Shown here in pieces: positions 33,749 to 44,345 of a DNA stretch of 45,457 bases. The notes beneath the pieces were generated by a model that had not been told where the DNA came from, did no database searches, and worked only from the letters and a program-made list of their open reading frames with translations. A program made the translations under genes and the position numbers. The stretch is taken from assembly GCA_013215175.1 (NCBI GenBank), contig JABSRH010000003.1, positions 1 through 45,457 on the forward strand. Direction: 5' to 3'. This DNA comes from Parvularculaceae bacterium. GTDB lineage: Bacteria; Pseudomonadota; Alphaproteobacteria; Caulobacterales; Parvularculaceae. How positions within the stretch are numbered: position 1 is the stretch's first letter; each line of letters begins with the position of its first letter.

Positions 33749-36607
33749 TTAGGCTGCGTCATCCACCGTATAGACACGATCGGTGCTCGAGCTGCCTTCC
33801 AGCTTGAAGGCTGCAACGAGGCGATCGAGGTTATCAAATTCCGTCTTTGCTCCGGAGATAGCGTGGCTGTTACGGTCCACGAGACCGTTGTTGCCTTGCG
33901 TTAGGCGGTCGAGATCGGACATCGCTGCGTTGATCTCGCGCAGGGTCAGGTTTTGGCTGTCCGTGGCTTGCGAGATCTCGTCGATGATGAGGACGTTCTG
34001 TTTCACCTCGTCGACGATGGCTTGCAGGTCTTCAGCAGCGCGGCCCACCAGCGTCACGCCGGACTTGATCTCTTCGTTGCTCTGGCCGATCAGCGTACCG
34101 ATCTCTTTCGAAGCGTTCGCCGTCGACTGAGCCAGGTTTCTCACTTCAGCAGCCACCACCGCAAAGCCTTTGCCTGCCTCACCGGCACGCGCGGCTTCCA
34201 CGGAGGCGTTCAGTGCCAGGAGGTTCGTTTGGAAGGCAATCGATTCAATCACCGATGTGATCTCGGTCACTTTCTTCGATGATTTCGCCACGCGATCCAT
34301 GGCCTCGTTGGCTTCAGACATCACCTGGCCACCCTCTTCGGCACGCTCTTGCGTCGCGCGAGCGCCGGAGCGCATGTCAGAGGTCCGTTTAGCGGTTTGC
34401 TCAACGGTCGTTGTAAAGCTCTGGAGGCTGGCCGACGTTTCTTCGAGCGTCGCGGCCTGGGTCGAGGTTTGTGACGACAGCTGATCAACGCCTTCCATAA
34501 GATCACCGAGCGATACGCCGACGCGACCGGATGTCTTGCGAAGATTCATCAGAACGTTCTTCAGACCATCCGCCGAGAAGTTAACACCGTCGCGCAAAGC
34601 AGCGAACGAACCTTCGAAATCACCTTCAACCCGCTTGGTCAGGTCACTATCCTGCAGGGCACGGAGGACCGTGATTGTCTCCTCCAGGTTGCCTTTGACC
34701 GTATCCACAAGGTTGTTGAGGTTACGTGCGAGCTCGTTGAGCTCCTCGTCGTCGAAGTTGGCTTCCACGGTCTTGCTGAAGTCGCCCTCTTGGGCCGCGC
34801 GGACCACGTCACCGATCGAGCTACCCAGTTGCTGGATCATCGCACGGCGAGCTTCTTCCATTTTGCGTTGCGCTTCAGTTTCACGCTGACGTTCACGCTC
34901 AGCGGCTTCCTCGCGTTCCTTCATGGCGCGCGCTTCAGCTTCAGCGCGTTCCTCGAGACGACGCTGCTCTTCTTCAGCCTTCTGACGAAGGGCAGCAGCT
35001 TCAGCTTCGCGCTGCTTCTCTTTCGCAATGCGTTCGCGCTCAGCAGCTTCGGCTTGGATCTGGCGCTCACGCTCTTCAGCGGCGAGCTGTTCCTCGCGGC
35101 GGCGCTCTTCTTCCTGACGCTGACGTTCAGCAGCGGCTTCACGTTCGAGGCGAGCCTGTTCTTCGGCTTCCGCTTTCTCACGCATCAAGCGCGCTTCTTC
35201 TTCAGCACGCTCACGGAGGGCTTCAGCCTCAGCTTCACGTTGACGCTCACGCGCTTCGAGCTCTTTGCGGGCAGCCTCTTCCTTGAGCTGACGCTCGCGT
35301 TCGGCAGCAGCTTCACGCTCTTGACGGGCCAATTCTTCAGCTTCGCGGCGCTCTTCCTCGGCTTTTGCTTCGGCTACGCGGCGTTGCTCGGCGGCTTCGC
35401 GCTCACGGCGCTCAGCTTCGATCTTCTCTTCCTGTGCAGCCAGCATGTCGTTGTGGACGATCTCGGCTTCGATGGCGTTCTTACGGAAGACTTCGAGAGC
35501 ACGAGACATGGTCCCGATCTCATCGTTGATTTTTAGACCCGCCACATCGACCGTCAACTGACCGTCGGCAACACCTTCCATCTCTCCAGCGAGCAAATCC
35601 ATCCGGCGAAGGATGCCACGATGGACATAGAAATAACCGAGGGCCACAGCCATCCCGACACTGATGATAGCGATGATCGATAGAATGATCATGTTCGCTT
35701 CCACCTTGGACAACGTCTCTTGGGAAGCTTGTTCAGCGGCCTCGCCGATTTCGGCCACCAACTCAGTGATGGCTTCGTTTTGGCGTGTCACCGCTGACGT
35801 CGCGGCGGAGCGCGCGACGGAAGCATTGCTGATGGCGGTCAGAGCTTGCTCACGCATGGCGAACAGGCCCGTTTCAGGCGCGCCAACCTCCAGGAATTGC
35901 TCGCTTAGCTCACGGACAGCTGGCGTTGCGGCATCCTGCAAAATCGCCAAGTTGATCTGTAGATCATCAGCGTAGACCGTGAACTCGTCATTGAGTGACC
36001 GGAGGGTCTCGAGATTTTCTAAGCCCACAGCATCGGCATATTGCGTCGCGATGACGTTGGCGGACAGGCCTAGGCGCAGCAGCGTCTCGATGTCGGCGGC
36101 GTCTGCCACGTCGACCGCATCTTCGACAGCGACCCGCAGATCGGCGAGAAGCGTGGCGGCGGTGGCGCGGTATTCGTTCTGTTCAGCAACGAAGCTGAGG
36201 TAATTCTGTTGGGCGGTATTCACCGAACGCGCAGCGTTCAGCAAGGCCACGCTGGCCTCTTCGAGGGCGATCAAATGGCCCTCACTGCTGGTCCCCTCAT
36301 CGAGTTGGCCGAGCAAGCGAGATGCGCCTTCGTAGCGCATCTCGAATTCTTTAAAGCTCTCCGCACGGACATCGTCACTGGTTGAACCAATGAGATCCGC
36401 GATATTGTCGCCCATGCGCTCAGACGCATAGGCGAGTCGGTTCGCGAGAGCCGCTTGGGGCAGTTTTGAAGAGCTGACCTGGCGAACGGCATCGGATGTG
36501 GCGTACAGAGCCACAACCGCCACCGCCAGGGCCACAATCTGTAACAACGCTGATACGGTTAAACCACTCAACAAACGTGTACGGATTGTCGTAAGTCTAC
36601 TCAACAT
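33749..36607 (-). CDS. Methyl-accepting chemotaxis protein with a long charged helical insert
   Basis: The 952-aa chemoreceptor has this order: TM1 near 14-36, a helical periplasmic sensor to about 305, TM2 near 306-328, HAMP near 330-384, and a charged helix of Glu, Arg, Ala and Lys from about 385 to 590. Two HAMP-like units follow near 595-690 ([34 protein letters not shown]), then the signalling hairpin with [20 protein letters not shown] and [16 protein letters not shown], and a tail VYTVDDAA without a CheR-binding NWxxF motif. Typical receptors are 500-700 residues. The charged segment replaces the usual short linker. It is downstream of a small TonB-domain gene on the same strand, 39 bases apart. 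Confidence 0.93.
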   Translation of the reverse strand: MLSRLTTIRTRLLSGLTVSALLQIVALAVAVVALYATSDAVRQVSSSKLPQAALANRLAYASERMGDNIADLIGSTSDDVRAESFKEFEMRYEGASRLLGQLDEGTSSEGHLIALEEASVALLNAARSVNTAQQNYLSFVAEQNEYRATAATLLADLRVAVEDAVDVADAADIETLLRLGLSANVIATQYADAVGLENLETLRSLNDEFTVYADDLQINLAILQDAATPAVRELSEQFLEVGAPETGLFAMREQALTAISNASVARSAATSAVTRQNEAITELVAEIGEAAEQASQETLSKVEANMIILSIIAIISVGMAVALGYFYVHRGILRRMDLLAGEMEGVADGQLTVDVAGLKINDEIGTMSRALEVFRKNAIEAEIVHNDMLAAQEEKIEAERREREAAEQRRVAEAKAEEERREAEELARQEREAAAERERQLKEEAARKELEARERQREAEAEALRERAEEEARLMREKAEAEEQARLEREAAAERQRQEEERRREEQLAAEERERQIQAEAAERERIAKEKQREAEAAALRQKAEEEQRRLEERAEAEARAMKEREEAAERERQRETEAQRKMEEARRAMIQQLGSSIGDVVRAAQEGDFSKTVEANFDDEELNELARNLNNLVDTVKGNLEETITVLRALQDSDLTKRVEGDFEGSFAALRDGVNFSADGLKNVLMNLRKTSGRVGVSLGDLMEGVDQLSSQTSTQAATLEETSASLQSFTTTVEQTAKRTSDMRSGARATQERAEEGGQVMSEANEAMDRVAKSSKKVTEITSVIESIAFQTNLLALNASVEAARAGEAGKGFAVVAAEVRNLAQSTANASKEIGTLIGQSNEEIKSGVTLVGRAAEDLQAIVDEVKQNVLIIDEISQATDSQNLTLREINAAMSDLDRLTQGNNGLVDRNSHAISGAKTEFDNLDRLVAAFKLEGSSSTDRVYTVDDAA
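34838..35455 (-). repeat. Low-complexity coding repeat for the Glu/Arg/Ala-rich helix
   Basis: About 620 bases consist of degenerate repeats of Glu, Arg, Ala and Lys codons (for example EAAAERERQ and [20 protein letters not shown]). On the plus strand they read as Phe/Leu/Ser-rich open frames. Slippage or recombination could vary the length of this segment between strains; that is inference. Confidence 0.7.
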
Positions 36608-36646
36608 GTTCTGCCCCGTTGTTGGCGTGACCCGGAAGGGTTGCCG

Positions 36647-37000
36647 TTAGCCTTGAACCTTGAAGCGGATCGTCTTCAGGACGCCTTGCGCCGGCATGTC
36701 CTTTTCGAACTTCCAACGCTGCACAGCTTTGATGGCTGCCGTGTCGAAAATGCCAGCAGGATCCGCCGATACGACATTGACCGCAGCCACCGATCCGTCG
36801 GCGTTGACGTCGATGCTGACCGTCACAGACCCTTCGATGCTGCGACGCTCCGCCGCTCGTGGATAAGACGGCGGAACAGCTTTGACGACCGCTGGCTCCG
36901 CTTGAACCACTGCTGCTGCATGCGCCGTGGACAGTTGGAAACATCCCAGGGCGATGGCGCCCACCATCATCGAGCACGCGGTTTCTTTTGCGCTTTTCAT
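36647..37000 (-). CDS. Small exported TonB C-terminal-domain protein
   Basis: This 117-aa protein has a signal peptide (VGAIALGCFQLSTAHA) and then a lone TonB C-terminal domain: PPSYPRAAERRSIEGSVTVS, VDINADGS-type VDVNADGSVAAVNVVSADP, FDTAAIKAVQRWKFEK and IRFKVQG. It lacks the membrane anchor and Pro-rich spacer of true TonB, so it probably acts as a free periplasmic domain. The role is unknown; binding of outer-membrane receptor boxes or peptidoglycan is possible. It is upstream of the chemoreceptor gene and preceded by an AT-rich gap. Confidence 0.82.
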   Translation of the reverse strand: MKSAKETACSMMVGAIALGCFQLSTAHAAAVVQAEPAVVKAVPPSYPRAAERRSIEGSVTVSIDVNADGSVAAVNVVSADPAGIFDTAAIKAVQRWKFEKDMPAQGVLKTIRFKVQG

Positions 37001-37297
37001 ACTCTCTCTCCAAACGCAGCCGGACCCCCGCCGACCGTTTGAGGAGTGATAGGCAATTTTCCTTAAGGCAAGGTCATCTGATTTCGGAAAAAAGCATCGA
37101 TTATAATTGATATATTGGTAGTTATGGTAAAATTTCTATTGAATTTACTATTTGATTACCAAGAAAATGCCTGTAAATATTGGCCCTTCGGATTTACAGT
37201 TAAGCTAGTCTTACAACAATAGATTTCCATCATCATGAAAATTGATTTGGCTGTTTCGTTCTGGCCTTGGATATATCCAAGGCCAGAGAGAGATTGA
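37001..37297. other. 297-base AT-rich gap between clpB and the small TonB-domain gene
   Basis: No gene is visible. Bases 37081-37260 are about 29% G+C by hand count, far below the neighbours. CTGTAAAT (37171-37178) and ATTTACAG (37192-37199) form an eight-base inverted repeat. CTGGCCTTGGATATATCCAAGGCCAG (37261-37286) is a perfect 26-base palindrome 12 bases after the clpB stop, with no T run. The promoter of the TonB-domain gene must lie here; TATAAT-like boxes occur on both strands. Confidence 0.6.
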
Positions 37298-39943
37298 TCA
37301 GTTGATCATACGACTTTCAGGCGTAGCGATCGGGTTCGCTCCCCTGCCTAACGTGAAAGCCTCGCGCGATTTGAGCGGCTCGCCGTTCAACGTCAGAACG
37401 CCGTCTGTGGTGGAAAGAGCGAGGGCATCGCCATCCTTCACATCGCCGCCGAGGATCAGCTCCGCCAGCGGGTCTTGCAGTGCCTTTTGGACCACCCGCT
37501 TGAGTGGCCGGGCACCGAAAGCCGGATCGTAGCCAGCCTCCGCTAACCAGTCGCGAGCAGGATCATCGAGCGTGATAGTGATCTTGCGATCCGCCAGCAG
37601 CTTCTCCAGGCGCTCCATCTGGATATCGACGATGGCGCCCATGTGGGCCCGCTTCAGGCGTGAGAACAGAATGATCTCATCCAACCGGTTAAGGAATTCA
37701 GGCCGGAAGGCTGCTCGCACACTGTCCATCACCTGCGGACGCACGGCATCGACATCCATGTTGTCGGCGAGCCCTGTCATGAATTCCGCCCCCAGGTTCG
37801 ACGTGAGGATGATCAGTGTGTTGCGGAAATCCACCGTGCGGCCCTGACTGTCGGTCAGGCGACCTTCGTCAAGGACCTGCAAAAGTACATTGAAAACATC
37901 CGGATGGGCCTTTTCGACCTCATCGAACAGGATTACCTGATAGGGTCGACGCCGGACGGCTTCAGTCAGCACACCGCCTTCCTCATAACCGACATAGCCG
38001 GGCGGCGCACCGATCAGACGACTGACGGCATGCTTCTCCATGAACTCGGACATGTCGATCCGCTGGATGGCTTGGTCGTCGTCGAAGAGGAAGCCTGCGA
38101 GCGCCTTGGTCAGCTCCGTCTTGCCCACGCCTGTTGGGCCAAGGAACAAGAAGCTGCCCAGCGGCCGGTTAGGGTCTTGCAGGCCCGCCCGGGCGCGGCG
38201 GACGGCGGCCGATACGGCGGTGACTGCCTCGTCTTGGCCAACCACGCGCTTGTGCAGCATCTCTTCCATGGCGAGCAGCTTTTCACGCTCGCCTTCGAGC
38301 ATTTTGTCCACGGGAATGCCGGTCCACTTGGACACCACGTGGGCCACAGCCTCAGGATCGACGACCTCTTGGACGAGGTCGCCAGGATCGTTCGCCTGCG
38401 CATCATCGAGCTGCTGTTCGACCTGCGGAATGCGGCCGTATTTGAGCTCTGACGCGCGCGCGAGATCGCCCGTGCGCTCAGCATCCGCGAGTTCAGCCCG
38501 CATGCGATCAAGCTGCTCTTTCAGCTCCGTGGACGAAGCAAGAGCGGCGCGCTCGGCTTCCCAGCGCGACGTCAGACCGGCCGATTGCTCCTCCAAATCG
38601 GCGAGCTCAGCCTCAAGAGTGGCCAACCGGTCGCGCGATGCATCATCGTCTTCCTTAACGAGAGCCTCGCGTTCGATCTTCATCTGGATGATCTGACGGT
38701 CGAGGGCGTCGAGCTCCTCAGGCTTCGAATCCACCGCCATGCGCAGCCTTGACGCAGCCTCATCGACAAGGTCGATGGCTTTGTCAGGCAAAAACCTATC
38801 GGTGATGTAGCGATTGGAGAGAGTTGCCGCGGCCACAATGGCGCCGTCGGAGATTCTGACCCCGTGGTGCAGCTCATACTTCTCTTTCAGGCCGCGGAGG
38901 ATCGAGACCGAGTCCTCCACTGTCGGCTCACTGACGAACACAGCCTGGAACCGGCGCGCTAACGCTGCGTCCTTCTCGACGTGCTTGCGGTATTCATCGA
39001 GGGTCGTCGCGCCAACGCAATGCAGCTCGCCCCGCGCCAAGGCTGGTTTCAGCAGGTTCGAGGCATCCATGGCGCCGTCGCTTTTACCAGCACCGACGAG
39101 GGTGTGCATCTCATCGATGAAGAGGATGATGTTGCCGTCAGCGGCCTCTACTTCGGACAACACGGCTTTCAGGCGCTCCTCAAACTCCCCGCGGAACTTG
39201 GCGCCCGCGATGAGTGAGCCCATGTCGAGGGACAGGAGCTGCTTGTCGCGCAGGCTCTCAGGCACGTCGCCATCAACAATGCGCAGCGCGAGACCTTCTG
39301 CGATCGCGGTCTTACCCACGCCAGGCTCACCGATGAGGACGGGATTGTTCTTCGTCCGCCGGCTGAGGATCTGCATCGCACGACGGATCTCTTCATCGCG
39401 CCCGATAATCGGGTCGAGCTTGCCTTCTTTCGCACGCGCGGTGAGGTCGAGGGCATAACGCTTCAGGGCGTCGTAGCCCTGCTCAGCACTCGCCGTGTCC
39501 GCCGTCCGGCCCTTGCGCACATCGTTGATGGCCGCGTTTAGGGTCTGCGGGCTGACCTTGGCTTTCGACAGCGCATCTTTGGCTGAGCCCTCCATGGCTA
39601 GCGCCACGAGCAGCCGCTCAGCCGTGACAAAACTATCGCCCGCCTTCTTGGCGATGTCCTCCGCCCGGGTGAGGACCTTGGCGGTGTCCTGGGCGACATA
39701 GACTTGGGCGCCCTGCCCCTCGACTTGCGGCAGTTTCGCGATCGCCTGATCGGATGCCTGCAGCGCGACGGCGGGATCACCGCCAGCCTTGCGGATCAGA
39801 TTGGAGGCCAGGCCTTCGCTGTCGTCCAGCAGCGCCTTCAGGAGGTGATGAGGGGTGATCTGTTGGTGGCTTTCCCGAACGGCAATCGTTTGGGCAGCCT
39901 GGATGAGACCGCGAGCGCGGTCCGTGAAGATTTCAAATTGCAT
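37298..39943 (-). CDS. clpB: ATP-dependent chaperone ClpB
   Basis: This 881-aa disaggregase works with DnaK to rescue aggregated proteins. The order is the N domain ([20 protein letters not shown]), AAA1 with Walker [16 protein letters not shown] and [14 protein letters not shown], the ClpB middle coiled coil (about 400-525), AAA2 with [31 protein letters not shown] and [14 protein letters not shown], and a C-terminal [19 protein letters not shown]. There is no ClpP-binding tripeptide, which separates it from ClpA/ClpC. Length is slightly above the usual 860. I could not pick out a convincing heat-shock promoter upstream. Confidence 0.97.
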   Translation of the reverse strand: MQFEIFTDRARGLIQAAQTIAVRESHQQITPHHLLKALLDDSEGLASNLIRKAGGDPAVALQASDQAIAKLPQVEGQGAQVYVAQDTAKVLTRAEDIAKKAGDSFVTAERLLVALAMEGSAKDALSKAKVSPQTLNAAINDVRKGRTADTASAEQGYDALKRYALDLTARAKEGKLDPIIGRDEEIRRAMQILSRRTKNNPVLIGEPGVGKTAIAEGLALRIVDGDVPESLRDKQLLSLDMGSLIAGAKFRGEFEERLKAVLSEVEAADGNIILFIDEMHTLVGAGKSDGAMDASNLLKPALARGELHCVGATTLDEYRKHVEKDAALARRFQAVFVSEPTVEDSVSILRGLKEKYELHHGVRISDGAIVAAATLSNRYITDRFLPDKAIDLVDEAASRLRMAVDSKPEELDALDRQIIQMKIEREALVKEDDDASRDRLATLEAELADLEEQSAGLTSRWEAERAALASSTELKEQLDRMRAELADAERTGDLARASELKYGRIPQVEQQLDDAQANDPGDLVQEVVDPEAVAHVVSKWTGIPVDKMLEGEREKLLAMEEMLHKRVVGQDEAVTAVSAAVRRARAGLQDPNRPLGSFLFLGPTGVGKTELTKALAGFLFDDDQAIQRIDMSEFMEKHAVSRLIGAPPGYVGYEEGGVLTEAVRRRPYQVILFDEVEKAHPDVFNVLLQVLDEGRLTDSQGRTVDFRNTLIILTSNLGAEFMTGLADNMDVDAVRPQVMDSVRAAFRPEFLNRLDEIILFSRLKRAHMGAIVDIQMERLEKLLADRKITITLDDPARDWLAEAGYDPAFGARPLKRVVQKALQDPLAELILGGDVKDGDALALSTTDGVLTLNGEPLKSREAFTLGRGANPIATPESRMIN

Positions 39944-40125
39944 ACGACCTCGTCTTGAGCATCGGTGAGTTCAGCGTCCCGAACGGCAACGCCAGGATAG
40001 AAGTGGTGTCAGAAGGCCACGTAAACAAGGCCTTCCGCTGAACAGAGCACGAACATACACGCCGTTGGGTTGCCGAAACGTCACGATTCACCAAACTGGT
40101 GTGCAGCGAGGCGGAGGACAGCGCG

Positions 40126-42042
40126 ATGCGAAAACAACAGCGAAACGCTTGGTTGATGGGCGTGGCCGCGACAATAGCCTTGGCCGCTTGCGGTGACGGC
40201 GCTCCTTCCGCGGGCCGTCAGCCAAACGCGGAGCCACCGGTCGCTCAACCCATCGATACGCGAAGCGAGGCCGACCGGCGGTTCGACGACACGCTGGCCG
40301 AGATCACCCTCGAATTGTTCCAGACGCAGCCCATTTTGGCGTCGCAACTCAATCTCTCCGAAAAAGCCGCAGGCGGACGGTACAAGGACCGTTTTCCTGT
40401 GCCAGGAATCGAGGGTTACCGTCAGCAGCAGGCTTTTCGAGAACGTCAGCGAATGAGCCTGAGCAGTTTCTCCACGGAAGGGTTGTCCGCGGACCGTCAG
40501 GAATACCTGGCTATTCTTCTCTCGAGCGCTGCAGCCGAGGATGCTATGTACGAAGCTGCGGACGGGATGGGTTATGCCCTCGCAGGCAGCTACAGCAGCC
40601 CTTACGTGATCAACCAGATCAGCGGCCTGCACGTTGACCTGCCGCAGACCATGACTCAAATTCACGCACTGAACACGGTGGATGATGCGGAAGCCTATAT
40701 CGCGCGCCTGGACCAGTTCTATGAGCAATTCGCAGGCGCCATCGAGATCATCGATCTGAACGCCGATGCGGGCGCTCTTCCGCCTGCCTTCGCTGTGCAG
40801 GGCGCTATCGACAACGCTGTTCTCTTCATCGCGATGCCGGCTGCACAAAACCCTCTCTACACGCACTTTGAAGCAGCCCTCGACACAATCGATGGTGCCG
40901 ATCGCGCAGAGCTGCTCGAAAGAGCCATGTCGGCGATGGAGGGTTCCGTTTATCCTGGCTACGAGGCTTTGATCAGTACCCTGCAGGCTTACTTGCCCGA
41001 TGCGACCGCTGACGCTGGGATTTGGGACATTCCTAACGGCCCAGCACTCTATCGCGCCATGGTGCAAGTGAACGGGGAGAGCGCGCTATCCCCCGGCCAA
41101 GTGCATGAGCTGGGGCTCGCCGAGGTAGCGCGCATTCAGGCGGAAATGGAAAGCCTCTTCAGTCAGGTTGGCATGACCGAGGGCACAGCTGGCGAACGTT
41201 TGGCCGCGTTGACGGCGAGCGAGGACCAAGTCTTCCCCAACACGCCAGAGGGCAAGGAAGAGCTCTTGGCCTATGTTCGCTCTCTGTCGACCGAAGCCGA
41301 AGCGGCGATGGCGGACTATTTCCTACAGACGCCGACGATTGGCTTTGAGGTGCGACCAGTTCCCGAATACGCGCAAGATGGTGCGCCAGGTGGTTACTAC
41401 AATCCTCCGGCGGAAGACGGATCGCGGCCCGGGCTCTACTTCATCAACTTACGTGACACGGCAGCTCAGCCGAAGTTTTCGCTCCCTACACTGAGCTACC
41501 ATGAAGCGATCCCGGGGCATCACTTTCAGCTGGCGCTGACAACAGAGGCCAAAGATACCCCACTATTGGTACGCCAAGCAGCTTCAACCGGCGGCTGGGT
41601 GGAAGGCTGGGCTCTCTATTCGGAGAAATTCGCCGAGGAAATCGGTCTCTATGATGATGACCCTTACGGGGACCTGGGGCGCTTGCGAGACGAGCTATTC
41701 CGCGCCGTGCGGTTGGTGGTGGATTCGGGCATGCACGCGAAGAAATGGACGCGCGAAGAAGCCATCGACTACATGGTGGCGAACGCCGGCATGAACCCCG
41801 GCGGCGTGACCAGCGAGATTGAGCGCTACGCCGTTTGGCCTGGCCAAGCACTATCGTACAAGACAGGCATGTTGAAGATCCAAGACCTACGAGCCAAGGC
41901 GGAAGATCAGCTTGGTGAGGACTTCGACCTACCCTCGTTCCACTACCATGTTCTGCGCGGCGGTGGCGCGCCGCTGACCGTACTGGAACAACGGATCGAC
42001 ACCTGGCTTGCAGCAGGCGGCCCGGCACCCAAGCTGAATTAG
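40126..42042 (+). CDS. DUF885 family lipoprotein, putative zinc metallopeptidase
   Basis: This 638-aa protein has a lipoprotein signal (GVAATIALAAC) and the DUF885 domain. The metal-binding motif is LSYHEAIPGHHFQLAL (His-Glu-x-x-Pro-Gly-His), followed by GWVEGWALYSEKFAEEIGLY, likely holding a further Glu ligand, and an end RGGGAPLTVLEQRIDTWL. Family members are dipeptidase-like or of unknown function; periplasmic peptide turnover is a fair guess. The ORF track starts at 40099; ATG 40126 is chosen because GGAGGA sits about seven bases upstream. It is divergent from clpB and 32 bases before maiA. Confidence 0.9.
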   Translation: MRKQQRNAWLMGVAATIALAACGDGAPSAGRQPNAEPPVAQPIDTRSEADRRFDDTLAEITLELFQTQPILASQLNLSEKAAGGRYKDRFPVPGIEGYRQQQAFRERQRMSLSSFSTEGLSADRQEYLAILLSSAAAEDAMYEAADGMGYALAGSYSSPYVINQISGLHVDLPQTMTQIHALNTVDDAEAYIARLDQFYEQFAGAIEIIDLNADAGALPPAFAVQGAIDNAVLFIAMPAAQNPLYTHFEAALDTIDGADRAELLERAMSAMEGSVYPGYEALISTLQAYLPDATADAGIWDIPNGPALYRAMVQVNGESALSPGQVHELGLAEVARIQAEMESLFSQVGMTEGTAGERLAALTASEDQVFPNTPEGKEELLAYVRSLSTEAEAAMADYFLQTPTIGFEVRPVPEYAQDGAPGGYYNPPAEDGSRPGLYFINLRDTAAQPKFSLPTLSYHEAIPGHHFQLALTTEAKDTPLLVRQAASTGGWVEGWALYSEKFAEEIGLYDDDPYGDLGRLRDELFRAVRLVVDSGMHAKKWTREEAIDYMVANAGMNPGGVTSEIERYAVWPGQALSYKTGMLKIQDLRAKAEDQLGEDFDLPSFHYHVLRGGGAPLTVLEQRIDTWLAAGGPAPKLN

Positions 42043-42074
42043 CAGTGGCAAAAAATCAGCCTAGGAATTATTCT

Positions 42075-42716
42075 ATGAAACTCTACAGCTATTGGCGGTC
42101 GGGCACGTCCTACCGCGTCCGCCTGGCACTCGCGTTGAAGGGCGCTGAGGTCGACATTGTGCCCGTGAACTTAGCTGCGGGCGAACACCGCGAGGATGCC
42201 TTCCGATCCATCAACCCGCAGGGGCTCGTCCCGACGCTGGAGTTAGACGACGGCACGCGTCTTTCGCAAAGTCCTGCCATCATCGAATACCTGGATGAGA
42301 CGTTGCCAGGACCAAAGCTACTCCCGAGCAATCCGCTCGAGCGGGCACGGGCACGGCATCTCGCTGCCTTGATCGGCTGCGATGTCCACCCCCTGCAAAA
42401 CCTCCGTGTTCAGCGCTATTTGAAAGATCCGCTGGGCCACGACCAAGACACGGCTCATCAATGGTCCGCGCACTGGATTGAGGCGGGTTTCGAAGCTCTC
42501 GAGGCGGAGCTCAACGCATCCAACCATGCGGGTCCATTCGCCATGGGCGAGGCGCCCGGTGTCGTTGAATGCTATGTGCTGCCGCAGCTTTTCGGTGGTC
42601 GGCGCTTCGGTGCCGAGGTCGAACGGTTCCCTCGTCTTCTTGAGCTCGAAGCAGCGACGCTCGCCGTCCCTGGCGTGCAAGCGGCGACGCCGAATGCGCA
42701 ACCCGAAGCCGGTTAG
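42075..42716 (+). CDS. maiA: Maleylacetoacetate isomerase (zeta-class glutathione transferase)
   Basis: This 213-aa enzyme isomerises maleylacetoacetate to fumarylacetoacetate in tyrosine catabolism, using glutathione. It has the zeta-class opening KLYSYWRSGTSYRVRLALAL with the active-site Ser-x-x-Ser-like SGTSYR, then NPQGLVPTLELDDG and LSQSPAIIEYLDE (glutathione binding). The helical C-terminal domain includes DVHPLQNLRVQRYL. The ORF track starts at GTG 42045; ATG 42075 follows AGGAA and gives the usual length. No fahA or hmgA is in the window. Confidence 0.92.
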   Translation: MKLYSYWRSGTSYRVRLALALKGAEVDIVPVNLAAGEHREDAFRSINPQGLVPTLELDDGTRLSQSPAIIEYLDETLPGPKLLPSNPLERARARHLAALIGCDVHPLQNLRVQRYLKDPLGHDQDTAHQWSAHWIEAGFEALEAELNASNHAGPFAMGEAPGVVECYVLPQLFGGRRFGAEVERFPRLLELEAATLAVPGVQAATPNAQPEAG

Positions 42717-42741
42717 CCCTTTCGGATTTTACTGTTGATAC

Positions 42742-42773
42742 AAAAAAAGCGGCGCTGTTGGCGCCGCTTTTTT
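42742..42773. terminator. Bidirectional intrinsic terminator between maiA and the TPR gene
   Basis: GCGGCGC and GCGCCGC form a perfect seven-base stem around TGTTG, flanked by A7 and T6, so it can close maiA on the plus strand and the convergent TPR gene on the minus strand. Confidence 0.92.
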
Positions 42774-42798
42774 ATTCAGTCAGTACAGAGAACGACCC

Positions 42799-44340
42799 TT
42801 AGCCGTTACCCTCTTCACCTTCAGCCGCGATAGCCTCGTCCACCATTTGCTCAGCCGTCACGCCGCTTTCAACGCGTTCGACGAGATCTCGGCAGGCTTG
42901 AACGTCATCCTCGGGAACGTCAGTCAGACCACCCAGCTCGATTACGTCAAGCAGTGACTGGCAACGCTCGATGAGACGCTCCTGGCGCTCAATGGCTTGG
43001 CTGCGCTCTACAACACGTTGAGCTTCAAGCGTCCGCTCAATGGTGTCGATATACTCCACCCAGCTGTCCGCCGTGCGTCGAGCAGAGCGATAACGTTGTG
43101 CACGGACGAACTCGCGGCGAGAAGCTTGGCGGGCTTCCTTGCTGTCGCTGTCCTGCTGGAACAGAGCGGTACCGATCAAGACGTAAGCATTGCCCACTTC
43201 ACGATCGTCTAGACCGCCTCGGCTTAGCGCGGAACGAAGGTTCTGCACAGCTAAACGCCAGTTCTCGTCGGCCAGGTAGCTTTGCCCAAGCTGGTAGTAG
43301 AGACGACCGTCGCTACGCTTCGGTGCCGCTTCTGTAAGGATCGCAATCGCTTGATCTTGTTCACGTGCCGCTGCCCAAAGCTGGGCGAGAAGCTCAAGGT
43401 TCTCAAGATCACGCTTGACGTTCCCAGCATCCATCTCTGCGGCGAGCAATTTCGCGCCACGGAACGGATTGTTCTGGTCATAGTAGAACTGCGCCAGGGT
43501 AATGATCTTGTCTTCGCCCTCGATGAGACCCGCTTTGTAGGCGACCTCAAGCGCGGCTAGAGCGTCAGCACGACGATCGGCGGTGGAGTAAGCACCAGCC
43601 AGCTGAACCCAATAGCTCTCTTCGCTGGGGAAGTACTCCACCATCGTTTCGAGCAAACGACCTCGTTCGGCCTCAAGACCCAACTCGTTGTAGATGAGGT
43701 TCATCAGGTCGTAGAACTGCTTGTTCCGACCATTAGCCGCTTGGTCGAGCTGGATAGCACGCTCGGCAGGGCGACGGGCGCCGCGGTAGTCTTCCTTCTG
43801 GACGTACGAAGCCGACAGAATGAAGTAGTCGTTGCCCTCTGCAGCTGCGCCAGCATCACGGATGTAGCTCTGCATGAAGCGGATCGCATCGTCGTAACGC
43901 TCTTGCGTGTAGTAGAGCTGAGCCACGTTGCGGGTGATTTGCCGTTGACGATCCGAAGGCAGAGCATCGATGCGGAGCACCTCCACAAAGTCGCGAAGAG
44001 CACCGTTCAAGTCATCGAGCTGGAACTTGAGCTGACCGCGAACCTCGAGAGCTGTAGCCCGGTCAAACGGCGGGAGGTCACGTTCGAGGAGCTTGTCTAC
44101 CACCGCTACAGCTTGAGCCGTCTGAGGTGGCTCCTCGTTGGCGAAGTTCAGCGCTTCGTTCAGGGCCGTTCCGGCACGGGACGAAAGGGTCTGGCGAGAC
44201 CGGCGACGGTCCTCGTCGGACTGCTCACTATTGTCCTGAGCCAGGGCGGCTGACGCAGGCAGCATAGTAGCTGACATAGCTACGCTGAGTGCTGCTGCGG
44301 ACACGAGCCGGCTGAGAGTGTTGATTTTCAAAATAGCCAT
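42799..44340 (-). CDS. Exported tetratricopeptide-repeat protein of a TonB operon
   Basis: This 513-aa protein has a signal peptide (AALSVAMSATMLPASAALA) and then helical TPR-like repeats: ATALEVRGQLKFQLDDLNGA, VAQLYYTQERYDDAIRFMQS, YWVQLAGAYSTADRRADALA, LYYQLGQSYLADENWRLAVQ. It ends with an acidic tail with two pairs of cysteines in the last hundred residues. In related bacteria a periplasmic TPR protein follows tonB in an exbB-exbD-exbD-tonB operon and assists TonB-dependent uptake. ATG 44340 is preferred to TTG 44349, because GGAGCGGG lies about nine bases before it. It overlaps the end of tonB closely (six bases after its stop). Confidence 0.9.
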   Translation of the reverse strand: MAILKINTLSRLVSAAALSVAMSATMLPASAALAQDNSEQSDEDRRRSRQTLSSRAGTALNEALNFANEEPPQTAQAVAVVDKLLERDLPPFDRATALEVRGQLKFQLDDLNGALRDFVEVLRIDALPSDRQRQITRNVAQLYYTQERYDDAIRFMQSYIRDAGAAAEGNDYFILSASYVQKEDYRGARRPAERAIQLDQAANGRNKQFYDLMNLIYNELGLEAERGRLLETMVEYFPSEESYWVQLAGAYSTADRRADALAALEVAYKAGLIEGEDKIITLAQFYYDQNNPFRGAKLLAAEMDAGNVKRDLENLELLAQLWAAAREQDQAIAILTEAAPKRSDGRLYYQLGQSYLADENWRLAVQNLRSALSRGGLDDREVGNAYVLIGTALFQQDSDSKEARQASRREFVRAQRYRSARRTADSWVEYIDTIERTLEAQRVVERSQAIERQERLIERCQSLLDVIELGGLTDVPEDDVQACRDLVERVESGVTAEQMVDEAIAAEGEEGNG

Positions 44341-44345
44341 GGGGA

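Noticed and set aside
34790-35536. 248-aa plus-strand ORF opposite the chemoreceptor charged helix
   Set aside because: Its Phe/Leu/Ser-rich composition is simply the reverse complement of Glu/Arg/Lys/Ala codons; the minus-strand gene has clear domains.
39944-40125. Heat-shock (sigma-32-like) promoter before clpB
   Set aside because: CTTGTT with a loosely spaced CACCAC can be picked out but the match is too poor to claim.
40081-41067. 328-aa minus-strand ORF opposite the DUF885 gene
   Set aside because: Shadow frame; the DUF885 gene has a lipobox, ribosome site and metal motif.
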